49,262 bases of DNA from an uncultured Massilia sp. GTDB taxonomy: Bacteria > Pseudomonadota > Gammaproteobacteria > Burkholderiales > Burkholderiaceae. The position numbers were made by a program, and so were the translations under genes. Below, piece after piece: positions 18,939-27,600 of the stretch (position 1 is the first letter of the stretch; the number at the start of each line of letters is the position of its first letter). The notes beneath the pieces are model-generated. The model saw nothing but the letters and a program-made list of their open reading frames with translations, searched no databases and was not told the DNA's origin. The DNA lies in contig CAMLMV010000051.1 of assembly GCA_946481275.1 (NCBI GenBank), positions 1 to 49,262 of the forward strand, in the 5' to 3' direction.

Positions 18939-20216
18939 TCAGCGACGTTGGTTGAAGTCAGCAAATCGGAGGGATAAAGATCGGTAAACCGATGCTGATG
19001 ATTGCCCCCGAAATACCGTGCTTTTGAGGTGGCATGTAGAGATATTTGCCAACCCTAAATAGAAATGTCTCCTTGGAAGGAGATCAGACTGGGGCCAAGT
19101 GGGTTTTGGGGTGCGTGAATTCGGCGCGTGCTTGCGCTGTGCCGGGCGGGGTGGCCATGCGTTTTTTCCATGGTGCCCCATCGGCTGAGGTGGCGTGCGC
19201 CGTGTCAGCGCCTGCTTGACTTTGGTGTTGACGTCCTTGGCGTCGACGGCCTCGCGTTGCTTGATGGGTTTGCTGTTGCACGTATGGGGCAGCACGCGCC
19301 CCTGCCAGAGCAGTTCCGTCGCACTGGCGGGATGCGTCACGACGTCCACATCGGCGCCGCGCAGGGCCAACCCTTGTCCCGTTGCCTGAACCTGATACAG
19401 CATGCCATCCAGTTGGCAGCTCAGGTTGCCCGACAGGCGGCGCCTGGTGTGGACAGACAGGATGCGGCGCAAGGCTGCATGTGTCCCGGCGAAGGGGATG
19501 TGCGCGTCGTCCTGCGTCGCTGGCACGACGGCGAAGCGACGGTTGACGGCACGGATGAACTGCGGCAGCCAGGCATTGGCCGCTTCCTGACTGCTGATGC
19601 CCTGCAAACGCATTTCCTTGATCAAACGATCCTGCAGGGTCTGGTTGGCCCGCTCGACCCGTCCCTTGGCTTGCGGACTGTTGGCCTGAATGCCCTCGAT
19701 CCCCAATTGCTCCAAGGCACGCGCAAACTGCGTTTGCGCGTGGCTGACGTCTTTGTAATCCCCCCGGTTGACCTGGAAAATGCTGTGCCGATCGCTGTAG
19801 ATCGCGGCAGGCAGTCCGTGTGCAAGAACGTGCTCTTCCAGCAGCGCCATGTAACCGAGCGTCGTTTCGGCATCGACAAAGCGCAAAGCCATCAGTTCGC
19901 CGGTGGCGTCGTCGATGAACACCAGCAGGCAACAGCGTTCGCATGCAAGCGTCGGCCCGAAGTCGGCGTAGTGCACGCTCACCAAGGCCATCGCATTCTC
20001 CAGAACATCAGCCGGCGTCCGCCGGTTTGACGGTTTGCCACGCTTCCTGCTCAACAAGCCTTCCGTTCCCTTGTCCAGCATCCGCCGCTTCAGCCGCTTG
20101 ACTTGCCGGACGCTGATGCCCAGCCTTCTCGCCGCGCTCGCCTGATCCAGCTTCTCCTCCAACACCTGCGCAATCACCTGGCTGCGCAACACATCCTTGG
20201 CCGTCATCGCGATCAC
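18939..20216 (-). pseudogene. ISNCY-type transposase with internal deletion
   Basis: An open frame of 425 codons. It has an N-terminal helix-turn-helix (GISVRQVKRLKRRM), then a DDE core part with TLLVFIDDATGEL-like CLLVFIDDATGEL, AIYSDRHSIF and the catalytic-Glu region QAKGRVERANQTLQDRL. In this family the helix after FGPTLACE should be followed by about 50-70 residues ending in a QIDGS motif that holds the first catalytic Asp. Here ACER joins directly to CCLLVFIDD, so that Asp is lost by an in-frame deletion. At the 3' end the frame runs through the left terminal repeat into flanking DNA; a second frame ends at 19084 inside the element, so a frameshift is also possible. Probably inactive. 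Confidence 0.8.
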
Positions 20217-20258
20217 TATCCCATCCTCCCATACGACCCATCCTAGGGGACATCTCTA
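19060..20258 (-). mobile_element. Damaged ISNCY-like insertion sequence
   Basis: Imperfect terminal inverted repeats bound the element: TAGAAATGTCTCCTTGGAAGG at 19060-19080 and, on the minus strand from 20258, TAGAGATGTCCCCTAGGATGG, matching at 17 of 21 places. A short further similarity (AAA/AAG) continues outside both. No clear target duplication was identified. The element contains only the damaged transposase. It sits between hcp and tRNA-Ser, its right end about 55 bp before the tRNA promoter. A 9-mer TACTTTGCG appears at 20257 and again at 20281. Confidence 0.75.
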
Positions 20259-20313
20259 CTTTGCGGAGAGGGGGCATTACTACTTTGCGCTAACACACGA
20301 TCACATGACACCC

Positions 20314-20341
20314 TTGTACTGCCGAGAAACCTTGTTATAAT
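20314..20341 (+). promoter_or_regulatory. Promoter of tRNA-Ser
   Basis: A perfect TATAAT at 20336-20341 is preceded, 16 nt upstream, by TTGTAC (weak -35). The tRNA starts 38 nt downstream of the -10 box, after a leader with an inverted repeat (TTCGTGAACG / CGTTCGCGAA). Confidence 0.65.
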
Positions 20342-20379
20342 AGGCGGCTTCGTGAACGAGCGCGTTCGCGAACCCATCA

Positions 20380-20470
20380 GGAGAGATGGATGAGTGGTTT
20401 AAGTCGCACGCCTGGAAAGCGTGTATAGGTTCATAGCCTATCGGGGGTTCGAATCCCCCTCTCTCCGCCA
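20380..20470 (+). tRNA. tRNA-Ser (anticodon GGA)
   Basis: The acceptor stem GGAGAGA pairs with TCTCTCC, discriminator G and encoded CCA follow at 20467-20470. The anticodon stem-loop ACGCCTGGAAAGCGT carries GGA, and the long variable arm (GTATAGGTTCATAGCCTATC region) is typical of serine tRNAs. The T arm is intact (GGGGGTTCGAATCCCCC). Its 3' end faces the defence island, the usual polarity for island integration. Confidence 0.97.
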
Positions 20471-20481
20471 GGAAACTAAAA

Positions 20482-20514
20482 AATAGGCCACCCTCAGGTG
20501 GCCTATTTTTTTTT
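20482..20514 (+). terminator. Rho-independent terminator of tRNA-Ser
   Basis: AATAGGCCACC and GGTGGCCTATT form an 11-bp stem with a CTCA loop, followed by a run of T to 20514. It lies 12 nt after the CCA end. Confidence 0.92.
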
Positions 20515-20707
20515 GTCCGAAGAGAAGTGAGCCCCTTCGGGCTCTGAGCGCACGTCTATGCCATATGTTCGCGGGCTTCGATTGCTAGCAACTGCTACCT
20601 TAGTAATCATTTTGCAGCCGCCTTGGGCCGGTTTTGTCGCTAGTTCCATAAAAATCTGGCTTCCCGTGTGACCAGCACAGCAAGGACAGAAAAAACCTGT
20701 AAGTCCA

Positions 20708-20980
20708 TCATTCGAGCCGGGTCGGTAATACGGCCCGCTTGATAGTACGCTTATCCCTCACGACAATTGGCCAGAGTGCAGGCAGTTCGGAAGGGGCAAC
20801 AGCTTGTTCTCGCAGATGCTTACGTGCGCGCTTGGTTAGGCCAGTGCGCACTAATCCAATAATCCATCGCTCAGCATCGCATATGTTATGAAACGTTCGG
20901 CTGAAATGAATGTTCGAGGTCGATGAGGTAATCGTTACCATAATTTTTCCATCGGCATTTGTGATCTCTGCGTCGTACAT
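20708..20980 (-). CDS. Small hypothetical protein at the island edge
   Basis: A 90-residue open frame, MYDAEITNADGKIMVTITS... The first half predicts beta strands (KIMVTITSSTSNIHFSRTF), the second half is basic and helical (TGLTKRARKHLREQ). I do not recognise it. No good ribosome binding site precedes the start. It is divergent from sspF by about 200 nt and lies in otherwise empty DNA between the tRNA-Ser terminator (20514) and sspF. The remainder of that 20515-21181 interval holds a short GAGCCC/GGGCTC hairpin at 20530-20545, a 14-bp palindrome and the likely sspF promoter. It could be a regulator of the island or not a gene at all. Confidence 0.35.
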   Translation of the reverse strand: MYDAEITNADGKIMVTITSSTSNIHFSRTFHNICDAERWIIGLVRTGLTKRARKHLREQAVAPSELPALWPIVVRDKRTIKRAVLPTRLE

Positions 20981-21075
20981 GAGCTAACCAAAGTGAAAAT
21001 TACAACGTTGCTGAGACGACAGGGGCCAAGAGTGACTGCCGTTGGCACAGTCTAGTTATCGCGTCTAAATTAACC

Positions 21076-21089
21076 CACGAAATTTCGTG
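21076..21089. promoter_or_regulatory. Perfect 14-bp palindrome upstream of sspF
   Basis: CACGAAATTTCGTG is a perfect palindrome, 27 nt upstream of the proposed -35 box and 92 nt before the sspF start. Its form suits a dimeric DNA-binding regulator. No matching regulator gene is evident in the island. Confidence 0.45.
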
Positions 21090-21115
21090 ATCAGCAGGCA
21101 AACGCTAAGCAGTGA

Positions 21116-21144
21116 TTCCCATAGGCATCTTCAACCCGTACAAT
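21116..21144 (+). promoter_or_regulatory. Candidate promoter of the sspFGH operon
   Basis: TTCCCA (4 of 6 to the -35 consensus) and TACAAT (5 of 6 to the -10 consensus) are 17 nt apart. The start codon is 37 nt downstream of the -10 box. It is a moderate match and may need an activator. Confidence 0.45.
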
Positions 21145-21181
21145 AACAACTTGGCAAGCGTAACGTCCAGAGGGAAACAAA

Positions 21182-23089
21182 ATGACAAATGTGTCGCCTC
21201 AAATTGACTGTGGTAGCGGAGCGCCACCGGCAAGCGCTTGGGTTCGTTTCCTTCGGAGCTATGGACCAACGCCGAACAACTTGACGATGTTTGACGAATA
21301 CGTCTCAAATGCATTGGGTAGAGCGAAGGTGCAGCCAATCCGGCTGTCGACGCCGCTGCTAGATGCAATGGTTGAGCACATCGAATCCAAGGCGCCAGGG
21401 TCGATCCTAATCGCCGGCACGGCGGGCGATGGCAAAACCTACCATTGCCGATCCCTTTGGACGCGTATCGGTGGGGATCCCAAAGTTTGGACGGATAAGG
21501 GGAATGTGAAGGAGCATCGCCTCGCAGATGGTCGTCTGGCGGTTTTCATCAAGGACCTCTCCGAATTCAATGGCGAGGAGAGCGATCTTCCGCTGCAACG
21601 ATTCGAAAAGTCGGTGCTCGAAGGGGGTGATTCCGAGGTCGTGATCCTGGCGGCCAACCACGGCCAACTCCTCGATCGCCTGCGCGACCTAGGAAAGCGT
21701 CAGAAGCGAGTTCATCCGCTTCGCAAGCCACTTCAAGAACGCTTTCTGCAAGCAGGACCAGCACCTGATCGGCTTGCCGTTTTCGACCTCAGCCGCACTA
21801 CCAGCCGCAAGACGCTCGAAGAGGTCGCAATGGCCGTGGCCGGTCATCCAGAGTGGGACAATTGTAAGCGCTGCTCGTTGAACTCGGGTGGCAAAGTGTG
21901 TCCGATCGATGAGAACCGCCGTAGGCTCCTCGGCGAATCCGATGGTGGGCAGCTTACGCGCCGCTTAGGTGACTTAGTTGAGATCGCCCGACTTAACGGG
22001 CTGCATCTTCCGATCCGCGACCTGCTGGCCCTATGCGCGAACATGGTCCTAGGTTATGCCGATGCCAAGGAGGCCAAGGAAAATCTAATGACCTGCGCGG
22101 ATGTGGCCAAGATTCAAGAGAGCGGCCACGTCAGTAAGGCTAGCATTTACGCTAACGCTTTCGGGGCGAACTTGCCGAAGCGCAGGGCCTCCGACCGGCC
22201 TGTTTTCAAGGCTATGGCCAGTTTCGGTGTGGGCGAAGAGACGACCAACGCGGCCGATGGCCTGCTGGTCTACGGCAAGGACGATGCGCACCTACAAGCC
22301 GATTTTGATCGACTGGTTGGTTGCGACCAGGTTTATGGCGCTACTGCGGATTTCTGCGGAGCCCAAGACGCATATTTGGAAGGCCATGAGGGCGTGCGCT
22401 TGGAGGCCGGCTCGTCTGAGTTTCTGGAGATGCTTGAAGCGCAGCGCCGCCGGCTTTACTTTACGCTACCCGAAGCCGAACCCGGCTATCCCCGCTGGTC
22501 AATGACCGCGTTCCGCTTTGCTGGCGATTATCTGGACATAATCGATTCGCTCAAAGCCAAGAAATCCGTTAGCGAGACCGTTCGCGGACGGATCGCCAAA
22601 GGGCTCAACCGTGTGATGACTGGACTCCTTTTGGAGAACGTAGATCGCATCTTCATCGCGAGTTCCGGCGGCTTCACGCAAAGCCGCGTGAGCGTGCTGT
22701 GTGACCATGAGACACCCTCGCGCCGCCAAGGTGGGGTCGGCATGGCCATCAAACTCCATGAAGAGACGTTGCGTCCTCAGCTCGACATCTCCCTGTCTCC
22801 TGGCCTCGGAAACTCTGTCGCGTTCGACCTCACGCCCATCCGTCATGAATTCCTCTCCTGCGTCGCTGCCGGCGCCCTGCCGGCGAGTTTTTCCAATGAG
22901 TGTCTCGAGGACCTGCTGGCCTTCAAGGCCAAGCTGCTGCGCAAAGCCGAGATCGTTCGCAAGGCCGGGTTTGCCGGTGACGACGATGAGGCCCACGGCG
23001 AAGCTTCAGCGCTGACGCTAAATTTCATCGACATCGAACCAGGCGGCCGCGGCTTCGCTCGTCCCGTAACTGTGAAGGGCTCCGCATGA
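21182..23089 (+). CDS. sspF: SspF/DptF-like P-loop NTPase, phosphorothioate restriction
   Basis: A 635-residue protein, first of six tightly packed genes. Walker A is GTAGDGKT at residues 79-86; a probable Walker B is LAVFIKDLSEF near 118-128, and EVVILAANHG near 155 resembles a sensor motif. A cysteine cluster, CKRCSLNSGGKVCP near 231-244, resembles the Zn-type cluster of DptF proteins. By size, motifs and position before sspG- and sspH-like genes, and facing sspBCD, it fits SspF of the described SspABCD-SspFGH defence system, in which SspFGH damages unmodified DNA. The ATG is preceded by AGAGGG. The stop overlaps the next start (ATGA). The family call rests on motifs and context, not on alignment. 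Confidence 0.75.
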   Translation: MTNVSPQIDCGSGAPPASAWVRFLRSYGPTPNNLTMFDEYVSNALGRAKVQPIRLSTPLLDAMVEHIESKAPGSILIAGTAGDGKTYHCRSLWTRIGGDPKVWTDKGNVKEHRLADGRLAVFIKDLSEFNGEESDLPLQRFEKSVLEGGDSEVVILAANHGQLLDRLRDLGKRQKRVHPLRKPLQERFLQAGPAPDRLAVFDLSRTTSRKTLEEVAMAVAGHPEWDNCKRCSLNSGGKVCPIDENRRRLLGESDGGQLTRRLGDLVEIARLNGLHLPIRDLLALCANMVLGYADAKEAKENLMTCADVAKIQESGHVSKASIYANAFGANLPKRRASDRPVFKAMASFGVGEETTNAADGLLVYGKDDAHLQADFDRLVGCDQVYGATADFCGAQDAYLEGHEGVRLEAGSSEFLEMLEAQRRRLYFTLPEAEPGYPRWSMTAFRFAGDYLDIIDSLKAKKSVSETVRGRIAKGLNRVMTGLLLENVDRIFIASSGGFTQSRVSVLCDHETPSRRQGGVGMAIKLHEETLRPQLDISLSPGLGNSVAFDLTPIRHEFLSCVAAGALPASFSNECLEDLLAFKAKLLRKAEIVRKAGFAGDDDEAHGEASALTLNFIDIEPGGRGFARPVTVKGSA

Positions 23090-24639
23090 GCGAGATCATC
23101 AAGCGCCCGCAGATCAAGAGCGTCGACTTTTGCGTCGACGAGAACATTTGGGGGCATCGCCTCTACGACGAGCAACTTCCGCATTTGACCGTTCTGGAAT
23201 TCTTGGGTGTGCTCGGCTCGAATCTTGACAAACCGCTGCGTGTCCACGAGGGAGCGGGCGGGGCCGTCAAATTTCAGCCACAGCGACAAATCCGCTTGCG
23301 CGGCTTGCTGTTCAATAACCCGTACGTCGAGTCAATCGCCGAAAGTGCGCTGCCCGATGACGAGAAATGGCGGCAATGGTTTGACAAGTTCGACCAGGGA
23401 AAAACCGGCAACGGCGACGACGACATGGCGTATCTGCGCCAATCGTTTTCCAGCTTTGATGATTTCGCGAAGGCCATCGAGCTTTTGCGCTCATCGTCGT
23501 TCGAGTCGCGCAGCAACAAGCGCTGGAGCTCGAAGTTCGTGTTCCCATTTGGTCCTGACGCCCTGTATGAGGACTTGGAGATCGACCCGCGCGGCAAAAT
23601 GAGCAACGATCGACGCTTTTTCGCCCGCTCCGGTGAACTGCTCTATCTCATGCTCACGCGCGCTAACAAGGGCGCGCAGCTCGGCGACGTCTTGGCCAAA
23701 CGCCTGTTCGACCGGGACGCTCCGATGAACAGGCTTGCCCGCGCATTGCAAGGCTCGCCACAGCTCGCCGACGATCCGCGCCCCTCTGGTTATCTGCCTG
23801 AGATTGCCAACGCACGCTTTGATCAGATCTGTGAGGATTGGCTGTCGATTTTATCCAACGATATGCCGATCTACGACGCCTTGGAGCATCTGATCGCTAT
23901 CTCCGGCTTGAACATGCTCCTCTATTTCCTTGAGCGCGCCAAGCGCGTCGCGGGCGATGACGATCCCGTGGAGATCGTCTGCGAAATCGTCTCCAGGGAA
24001 CGCACCAAAGTGCGTGCGCTGTCGGGCGACAGCTACCAGTTCAATCAAGGGCTTCCCGCCAAGGCTGTGCGCACCTACGTCGAGGCGATCCGACAAGAGG
24101 AACAGTGGGAGCGCGCTACCGGGACCGAGTTCCCCGACGCTGAGCGCGTAAAGCTCATGCGCGAGCGCTTCCAGTGGCCCCCGACCGAAGACAGGGATGA
24201 TGAGGACTACTCGGGGAAAAGTCCGGATGATTTAGTCTCCAATTTAGCGGAGCTCGCGCTCGCGCGCCACGAGCAGCACGTTGGCAAGATCCACGCGTCC
24301 TGGTCGCGCGCTATCGGACTGAGCTCTCGCCGACTTTCGCGCCGTACACGGTATGCGCCCAATGACCGATTGCTTAAGTCGATTGTGGTGGCGGTCGTGG
24401 ACGACCGCATGCAGTTCGACGAATTCTTGGCCGAGGCTAAACGGCGCTATGGCTTGGTGCTCGGTGACGCCGAAGGGGCACGCCTGATCGGTGCTAAGCT
24501 GGTCGACCAAGAAGAGCTCAGCGAAAACCGGGATAACCTAGAAGCGCGGCTGGTTGGTCTGGGCCTGGTCCGCAGGCTTTCCGATTCCTGCTCATTTGTA
24601 GAAAACCCGTTCGCGTTCAAGGGAGAGGCTGCATGCTGA
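23086..24639 (+). CDS. sspG: SspG/DptG-like component of the phosphorothioate restriction module
   Basis: A 517-residue protein of mostly acidic, helical composition with no motif I can name. The central part (about residues 230-330) contains a hydrophobic helix ISGLNMLLYFLERAKRV. No P-loop or nuclease signature is visible. It begins inside the sspF stop codon (4-bp overlap) and its end overlaps the sspH start by 7 bp, so it is translated as part of the unit. In DndFGH and SspFGH cassettes the middle gene is a protein of about this size without clear domains, which is the basis for the name. The role is probably structural, holding together the two ATPases. Confidence 0.65.
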   Translation: MSEIIKRPQIKSVDFCVDENIWGHRLYDEQLPHLTVLEFLGVLGSNLDKPLRVHEGAGGAVKFQPQRQIRLRGLLFNNPYVESIAESALPDDEKWRQWFDKFDQGKTGNGDDDMAYLRQSFSSFDDFAKAIELLRSSSFESRSNKRWSSKFVFPFGPDALYEDLEIDPRGKMSNDRRFFARSGELLYLMLTRANKGAQLGDVLAKRLFDRDAPMNRLARALQGSPQLADDPRPSGYLPEIANARFDQICEDWLSILSNDMPIYDALEHLIAISGLNMLLYFLERAKRVAGDDDPVEIVCEIVSRERTKVRALSGDSYQFNQGLPAKAVRTYVEAIRQEEQWERATGTEFPDAERVKLMRERFQWPPTEDRDDEDYSGKSPDDLVSNLAELALARHEQHVGKIHASWSRAIGLSSRRLSRRTRYAPNDRLLKSIVVAVVDDRMQFDEFLAEAKRRYGLVLGDAEGARLIGAKLVDQEELSENRDNLEARLVGLGLVRRLSDSCSFVENPFAFKGEAAC

Positions 24640-27600
24640 CCGATCGCATCATCGGGCGCGTCGGCGCAGACATTCTTGCCAAGCGCATTTCCAATTCCAG
24701 TCAGCCGGGTGACTCGGCGGCGCTCTTCCGTCTTGATAAACTCTCTGCGAGTCAGATCGCGGCTGTCGCGCGGGCGATCCTTGCGAATCCCGACTTGATC
24801 GCTCGTGTGGATCTAATGATTCCTGAGGCCCTGGTCGAAGGTCAAGGCCTGCCCGCGGAGATACTAATATCCCATAACGCTGGCTATGTGCGAAATAACG
24901 CAGTAACGACTAAGGCGTCGATCCTGACGGCCAACGGCAATGAGCACAACCTGGCTGATACGCTGGGGCACGTTATGGCCATCGGGGCCAAAGAGATGCG
25001 TGCGGACCCTGAACCGTGGGTCGAGGCGACCTTGCGCGCGGGTGGGCTCGCGCCAGTGGCAGACGATCGCACGGTGTTCCATGCGGCGCTAGGCGGATTG
25101 CTTGCCGTCTCCGAGCTCTCGTTGATCCAGCTCGGCGAGTTCTGCTCCGAGATTGTCGAAGCGATCTCCACGCGTGGACTGCCTATCCGCGACGCAGTCG
25201 GCTTCGCGCTGCCAAGGGCGGGGCTTCCTAGGGACAGTTCCTTCTTTTCCAACACCAAGACCTTCGCGACTACGCGCAAACCTTGGCAGAAGGCGTTCGC
25301 CAAACTCTTCGATCAGCGCGCTCCAGTGCTCAAGAAGCTTCGCCAGAATGGCCAACTGCTCGATGTCGAAGAGCTCACTGAGCGCATTGAGACCAACGCT
25401 GCGGACATCGCTGAAGCCGCGCGCCAGGCCCTTGAGGCCTTCGCCGCAGCGCCGGCCGGTGATCAAGATGCGGCGTCGTGCCTCGCGCAGTTTGAGTGGG
25501 AAGGAGACGGCGTTTACTTGGCGTTCGACAAGCCCAAGGAGAAGCAATTTGGCTTGGTCGACTCGACGATTCGCTTCTTCGACCATGACTGCGAAGAGGA
25601 GAACGCCCTGGACGCAGAGGGGCGGAAACTGTTGGAGGACTTGAAGTCGCGCGAGCGGCGTGCCGATTTCAACGACGAGGACGAGGAATTCTTCGTCAAG
25701 CACCGCCGCATGCTCGAGCAAGATGCCAAACTTTGCGCCCGCTGGGAGAAAGCATTGTATGGCAAGCCCATTGAGTGCACCGACTTCTTCGATGGCTTCG
25801 CGCGGGTGGTTAACAGCTTGCACGCAGGCCTGCGCGATCCGGAGGGGGAGCGCATTTTGCGCTTCACTGTCAGCAAAGGCCGCAAGGAGTGGCGCGAGCG
25901 TTTCAACTACGATGCCGGCAGCTATTTCTCAGCGATGTATCGCGGCTTGAAAGAGCTCATGGGTTCCAAGGCGGATTGGAAGATCGAGCGAATGGGCAAC
26001 GCGAACTTGCCTGATCCATTATTCGACTACGAGGACTTCTTTGCCAAGGAGAAGGAACTTCGCAATGACAAGAAGAACAAGATCCGCCCCAACTCCTCGC
26101 TTTCCCGGGCGGCATTGCAGATCAAGTTTGATGTCGCCCTAATCCAAGTGACTCGCGGCAAAGAGATAACGCTGGCCAAGACACAGCTCCTATGGAGCTA
26201 TAAACCCAAGTCGATCGGCCTGTCGATGGTTGCCGACATGCGCCGTCTGTTAGAGAAGGGCGCGGTGGGTTGCACGGAGGTCCCACGCAGACTCGTCAGC
26301 AAGAAGGGTGGGGTGCAAAACGTCTCCCTGCTCGACACGAGTACCCTCGAGGCGACTTATTCGACCGATGCCGGCTCTCTGGTTCCCGCGGCGAACAAAC
26401 TGCGAAGTCTACGGCATGAGATCAAAACTCGGATCAAGGAACTCGCCGACGAGGGCCGCTTAATGCCTCATCAGCGCGACGAGATCAAAGCGGCCTGGGA
26501 AAGGTTTGAAGAAGACTACGCCAAAGCGATGGCGGATTTCGTTTTCACGGGCTTACATGGCGAAGCTGTCATGCGCCAATCCGATTCTTTCGCTGCGCTG
26601 TTGGGCGCTTTAATGGCCCACGCGCGCGGCGATGTATGCCGCTCGCGCCTAGCCTCTGAGGTTCTTTCGGTCGGTACGGCCCGCGTAGCCGGCGACAACC
26701 CGGCCGTGATCATCCCGCCATGGCACCCGGAGCGGATGAAGGCGCTAGCGGTCAAATCCCGTCGTGTAGCCGCCTTCGCCACGCATCTCCTCTCAAGCGA
26801 AAGCATCCTTTACGGCGATCGCGAGATCTTCATGCGCGAACTTTCCGATGAGATCGCCCATCCGTTCTACCCAGAAATCGCGGTCCTCAGCCGTGCTGGT
26901 GCTCCGCTGCTGGTCTCCGAGAGTAACACGGTCAATGGCTATAGTTTGTTGGAATCGCCCACGCGCGGCGCCGAACACGCGATGACTGATGTTGATCCTG
27001 CGGCCGCCGCAAAGCAGGCGCGCGAGCTTTTGGAGCGCTATGTCGGCTTGCAGCCGCATGAGGCCGCAAACCTTAGCGTCGTGCTCTACAACGCGGACGC
27101 GGCGGAGCTGCCCTTGGCGACTGTGCGCGAGCTCGCGTCGCTCCAAGAGCATGGCAAGTTCCAATGCAGCGTTTCGGTGCGCCACGCCGATCCTGCGAAA
27201 CTTCGAAGCGTCTACGGCGAGCTCGTGAATAAGGCCGGCGACGACCCAGACCTGCCCGTGGTCAGCGAGACCAGCGACAATTTCGTCTCGAAGCTGCGCA
27301 TCTCAGTGACGCCGATCTCCGCGACGCCGAGCGGGAGTGCGCAGGGCTTCAAGGCATTCGACGTGGCCTTCCTGCATGACGTAGTCTCACGTGCGGCCCA
27401 GTCAGAATGGCTGCCGGTTCCCTGGACTAACGATCGGCCCAATTTGGAGCACGCTCCCTCGCGATGGTCCTATCGCAGCGTCTCTGGCGAGAACGAACTC
27501 AAATCGACCACGTTCCTGACTTGTCCCTGGCAGACCGCCTCGGGTTGGGCCTATGTGTCAGCGGTGGCTGCTGTGTGCCGCCAAACCGATGCTTTGCCCG

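Noticed and set aside
17157..20470. Simple attL/attR pair bounding the type VI cassette
   Set aside because: The two 15-nt copies are inverted, whereas site-specific integration leaves direct repeats.
20530..20545. GAGCCC/GGGCTC hairpin as a terminator
   Set aside because: There is no following T run and a better terminator lies just upstream.
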